From: Dermanyssus gallinae
Taxonomy: Eukaryota > Arthropoda > Arachnida > Mesostigmata > Dermanyssidae
Assembly: GCA_003439945.1 (NCBI GenBank)
Contig: QVRM01006591.1
Coordinates: 62,001 to 126,000, forward strand
DNA length: 64,000 bases
Reading direction: 5' to 3'
Position numbers and translations under genes: made by a program. Positions within the stretch are counted from its first letter, which is position 1, and each line of letters opens with the position of its first letter. The notes below the pieces were generated by a model. That model was given only the letters and a program-made list of their open reading frames with translations. It was not told the DNA's origin and made no database searches. Positions 59,914 to 64,000 of the stretch are shown piece by piece.

Positions 59914-62735
59914 AAGAAGAACGCGGTATTCGACAAGCTATTTATCTGTTTAGTGATCACAATGTCAGCCGAACTCTACCGCATGCTAAGGACATCAACG
60001 AGGAAAAGTAACAGCAAAAAAATTTTTTGACTCAACATACTTACGTAGGCAGTCAGACAAACGGCAGGAACGCCGCAGGGCTCATGATGCAAATGCGACA
60101 CCGTATGCAGACCCTGGCCGCTTTACCACGTGATTTTCGCCCTGTTTTGTACAGGATATGAATTAACTCCGGCAGCTACAAGCCCAAATGATACGATTCA
60201 TTTTACTACAAAGTACGACATTACAATTTTTAGAGAACCATTCACTGTAGCTATAATGATAAATCTAATAATAAATAGTGTATGCTGACTTTTGGTGACA
60301 AAAATATCTCGCATCGTAGGTTAAACTCATGGTCATGCCCACATTGATGCTAATTCTTCTAAGACATAAAGCCCAATACCTTAATGTTATGCCAAATAAC
60401 TATAGGCCACCGCGTAAATCTCCAGAGTAGTCTACAGCTGGTGTTTCGAGGTTTTTGGGTAGGCTATGTAAGATGCAGTAAGATTATTCGCGCGACCTTC
60501 ACGAACCTGAGATGTGGATGGCTAATACGTGACGGTAACATTGGCCTTTTGATATGCATTTAACCCGCTTCGCAGACAAAACGTTTGCAGAAAGCCGAAC
60601 AGAAAGTGCACTTAGCAACATATACCCAGTTAAGTTGGAGGTCTATGGCTCCTCTATTAAAGAAACATTGGCTGAAATTCTGCTGGGTTGAACTGCGAAA
60701 TATGGGGAAAACAAGCTTACCTATCAGAGAAGGTGGCCGTAGACTGTGCGCTATACATTTTAGTTTTTGTATTAACTATTAGCAAATAATGCCGTGCAGA
60801 GGGAATCCGAAAAAATACGCAGTGTGGGGTCTTATCTCCAAATCTAGGCGTCACGCTAGAACCCAACCGTAATTACCACACGGCTGCCGCTACAAACATA
60901 GAGGCTCCAATATGCAAACCAATTTCGTATATATATAGAGCTACAAAAAAAGTGTTTTCGGTTTTGTCCGTAGAGAATCAATAAAAAAACGAAAAAAACT
61001 TTTTGTAGACTCAATATATGTATATATATATATACATATATATATATCGTTTTACTTAACGATACAGAAGAAGTAAACAAGCTGCTGTAGATTTTTTAAC
61101 GCAAATTTAGGCAAATTTATAACTGTGGCCTTATTCATTCTATACCATCTCGTTCTCTTTGGGCTTGGAATTGCTGTGCGGCATATCTTCAGTGCACCGA
61201 GGGCTGGACATGTTAAGCTATGTTAAGGGTTTCCCCAACTGTCCCCTTGTGGCAGGATGGCCGCTGACTCTCAGCGGTATATGGTCTGTCGTCTATTCTC
61301 TCAATGAGCATCGCTCAACGTAAATTCGATTAACAACGGGGCATCGAGGCAGTGACACCCCAGTAGATGACAGCCATGACTAGCGCACTAGTCCCCTGAA
61401 CCACGCCGCAACAAAATGAAGTGCTTGGGCAAGCAAAACTACACAGCAGCTCCAAGCCCCTCAAACAGAATAACGACAAGTAACACCTGAGGACGTGACC
61501 GTCCCCTTGTGAACGCATGCCATTTGCGCTTTGCCACTAATGCTACAATATCCTTCACTGGGTGTGTGTGTGTGTCTATACTATCCCGGTCACAGCTCTA
61601 TTAACGCGAGACAGGCAACACATCGAGCCTAACGGCAGAAGACACGTAAAAGTCAGATCCTGAGATCGACTCTCGATTCGTGTCAGTAGCAATAGAGACG
61701 AGATGGACACTTTGTGGGCTTATAAAAGCGGTAAACGGCAAAGTTTGTATAGAGTCTGACATCCGATTAATGGAATTATGGTGACGGGAAACCGCCGCGG
61801 AAGAGAAGACCCTGAGACAACTAATGTCTCCGTTGTATTTACACAGAGAGAGAATGCCTCTCCCACAGTTGGCACCATGGAGTGCGAATAAAAGCATTTA
61901 TTTCAAAGCCTTGGGAGAGGCAAATAGAAGCTACTCGAGTGGCTAAAACCGACACAATTTGTTTAAACCTAACAAATGTTATAAATCTTGGACACAAATA
62001 AATGCATGTTTTTTTAAAAGCAAAGCCATCTGTCCGTTGGCAAGCGAAGGTATCGGCCGTCAAGGCCGACCGCAATAATGAGTTTACTCTTTCTTAACTC
62101 ACTTGGCGTATTGACCAGCTCGCCCAATACTGGTCCAATTAACCCGATCAATCACTGGCCCCACAGCGGAGCCCGTATGAACACTGTTCGACAGTGCGTA
62201 ATCGCATAATACACGCATGCAAACTTTCGCTAATTTGAGGTCAACTGTTCTGAGTGACGCACTTTTGACGCGAGCTTCGCCCTTCGACAGCCGACAAATC
62301 CTGAGCCGGTTTTTGATTTAATGGCCATGTAGACAATCATAGCTTACAACAGTTACAGGCGCCATAATGGGAGCAACGTCAAACGTATTGAAAACAGTCA
62401 CTAATCAAAACGCGAGTTTAATATTGAAGGCATCAAAAGCAATAATATTAGCAATCATGATAAGTGGCAGCAGCAGAGCAGCAGCAAAACGTCAACAACG
62501 ACAGCTATGTCATTCCTAAGACAATGAAACAACATCCAGGTAAAATATTAAATCATTTACCTGACTTTTTTGGGATTTATGATGCGACCCTAACATAACT
62601 CGATCGGATATTGCCTATCTACACATTGTTGGAGTTCAGCGTAACATACCCCGAAAAACGCGTCTTGGATATCCCTTGCCTTTCTTTTTCGGACTTAATA
62701 CATTTGTTGCTTTTCGCATAAGTGACACCTATATA
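59914..62735. other. Unassigned AT-rich region
   Basis: No gene is recognised apart from the SINE-3 copy at 61314-61411. Short (TA)n lies at 61018-61047 and (GT)n at 61562-61574. Confidence 0.5.
61314..61411 (-). mobile_element. SINE-3 copy 2: tRNA-like repeat
   Basis: Minus-strand partner of 48334-48441. It shares GGCGTGGTT, GTCATCTACTGGGG and GTTGTTAATCGAATTT, then TTGAGCGA. The intervening tRNA-like part is diverged (GACTAGTGCGCTAGTC is itself a short stem). Confidence 0.5.
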
Positions 62736-62900
62736 TGGGGCGTTTGAAAAGTCAGACACAGGTCTATAAGCAAACAAAAAACAATAAAAAATGTGTGATT
62801 TATTTTTTGACGTAGCGTTTTTGAAGTTTTGCACATGTCTGCATACCTTGCACGGTATCAGTTTTAAACAGCGAAATCTCAAAGCTAGATTAATAAACAA
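62736..62900 (-). pseudogene. Terminal remnant of a mariner-like element
   Basis: The plus strand at 62737 begins GGGGCGTTTGAAAAGTCAGA, resembling mariner ends of the GGTCGTTTGAAAAGTC type. About 60 bp inside, the minus strand carries a C-terminal reading EISLFKTDTVQGMQTCAKLQ followed by KRYVKK and a stop. This is plausible for the end of such a transposase. Only this end is visible. Confidence 0.35.
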
Positions 62901-64000
62901 ACTCTCGTATCAAATTACCCACGCGGTTTAGTAGAAAAATTGTGAGGGAATGAGGAGTGAGTAGAGTAGGAAAATCGTAGATCTATAGAGCGACAATATA
63001 CAACATTGGCAGCAATATGGTAGAGAGAAAATAAGGACTGGTAACAGCACCAACATATCGACGCTGGCATCAAACGGCATGGCCAACAAATGTTTGCTAA
63101 ACATGAAGAGACTGTCACACAACCTTAATACTGGCAATGCATATATATATACTTACCCAAAAGCACGCATTACATGCAAATAACTAAAAAGTAAAGTAAA
63201 CACGAAGAAACAGCACCAGTAGTGCTATAAGGTACTACAGAAATGGCAAACATAGAAGCGACAACAAGAATGTGTCAACACTAACGAGAATAATAAAAAT
63301 AACATGTTTTAAACAGTAGACAGAGCAAACAACAGCATCAGACGACAAAGAATAGGACGAGAACAGTATCTATGATAAGAATGCACAAACTTATATATAT
63401 ATATATACATATATACTTTATGCCTTATGAACTTTTAGTTTTATTGAAAGATCATATTAAACAGACCGAAATACACGAGGGTATTCCACTTGGCATCATC
63501 CCTATCTAAACTGCTCTTTGACAATGGCACTGCTCGACAAGGTACTTCTTAACTTCTTTAAAGAATACGTGTGGAGCTCTTGCGTCGCGAATACAATGGG
63601 CAAGCTTATTTCAGGCTTCTGTTGCTGTGCTGAGAAGCAAGGCCATCGGCGTGCAAACATTGTATTCTCTCTATCGTGGAATGACGAGATTACAGCTCCT
63701 ATCCGTCTTCCGAGATTCTAGCTTAGAATTGTTTTAGTACGAGGACCAGTCTTGCGCATGCCCCGCTGAGACCTTCCCTAGAGACCATTTCTAGATGCTG
63801 CGGAAAGTAAATAGTCGGTTAATGGTTAGGATTTTGTTTTTATGAGCTTGCGAGACCGAGCTCTCAGCACTGAGGATCACCAGGCGCGTGGCCGTCAACG
63901 CATCGTTTTGAACTGCCAGAATTTTTTTGGCGTTTACGTATTTACTTCGTATATATATATATATATATATATGCTCGACATATTTTATTAAATGACTTTT
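62901..64000. other. Unassigned AT-rich end of window
   Basis: Short (TA)n at 63391-63406 and 63950-63972. No gene is recognised. Confidence 0.5.

Overview
The window is nuclear DNA from an animal, most likely an arthropod. Evidence: at least four distinct non-LTR retrotransposon lineages, mariner transposons, tRNA-derived SINEs with target-site duplications, dozens of long (TA)n arrays, (TTG)n/(CAA)n tracts and splice-like signals. There are no operons, no bacterial-type gene density and no CRISPR array. A chelicerate such as a mite or tick is a guess, not shown by the sequence. No host gene can be named. The reading is of a gene-poor, intronic or intergenic stretch that has collected transposons.

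Layout. 0-5.3 kb: a LINE cluster. A 4-kb CR1/Jockey-like element (LINE-B, minus) has an open 990-aa endonuclease/reverse transcriptase ORF. It is flanked by two inverted 3'-end relics of another family (LINE-A). 5.3-8 kb: AT-rich sequence with an old internal duplication, then a SINE (SINE-1). 8-15.3 kb: GC-richer, CAA/TTG-rich islands resembling long untranslated leaders, with one start codon in a strong context directly followed by a splice donor (11773-11787). A dead mariner and a perfect 27-bp-arm GC hairpin also lie here. 15.9-20.4 kb: LINE-D, mariner, SINE-1 and LINE-C remnants among (TA)n arrays. 24.5-25.0 kb: about 500 bp of almost pure (TTG)n. 28.6-35 kb: a second large GC-rich, microsatellite-rich island. 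35.5-39.8 kb: a dense retroelement patch (SINE-1, R1-like LINE-D, SINE-2, tandem LINE-C copies, another LINE-C copy). 42-47.2 kb: three more SINE-1 copies, one nested inside a LINE-C relic, and a SINE-2. 49-50.3 kb: an almost complete mariner whose transposase has lost its first catalytic aspartate and has a late frameshift. 54-56 kb: an unassigned coding-like repeat (shared with 40 kb), a 53-bp-arm foldback, a chain of perfect palindromes and the longest (TA)n tract. 56-64 kb: mostly unassigned, with short SINE and mariner remnants.

How the parts relate. SINE-1 inserted after LINE-C. LINE-C copies end in (TAA)n, and one copy sits directly on the tail of another. LINE-D copies end in poly(A). 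LINE-B abuts the C-terminal Cys/His motif of a LINE-A copy. Family names LINE-A to D and SINE-1 to 3 are local labels. All homology calls are from protein-motif recognition by eye, and no database search was run.
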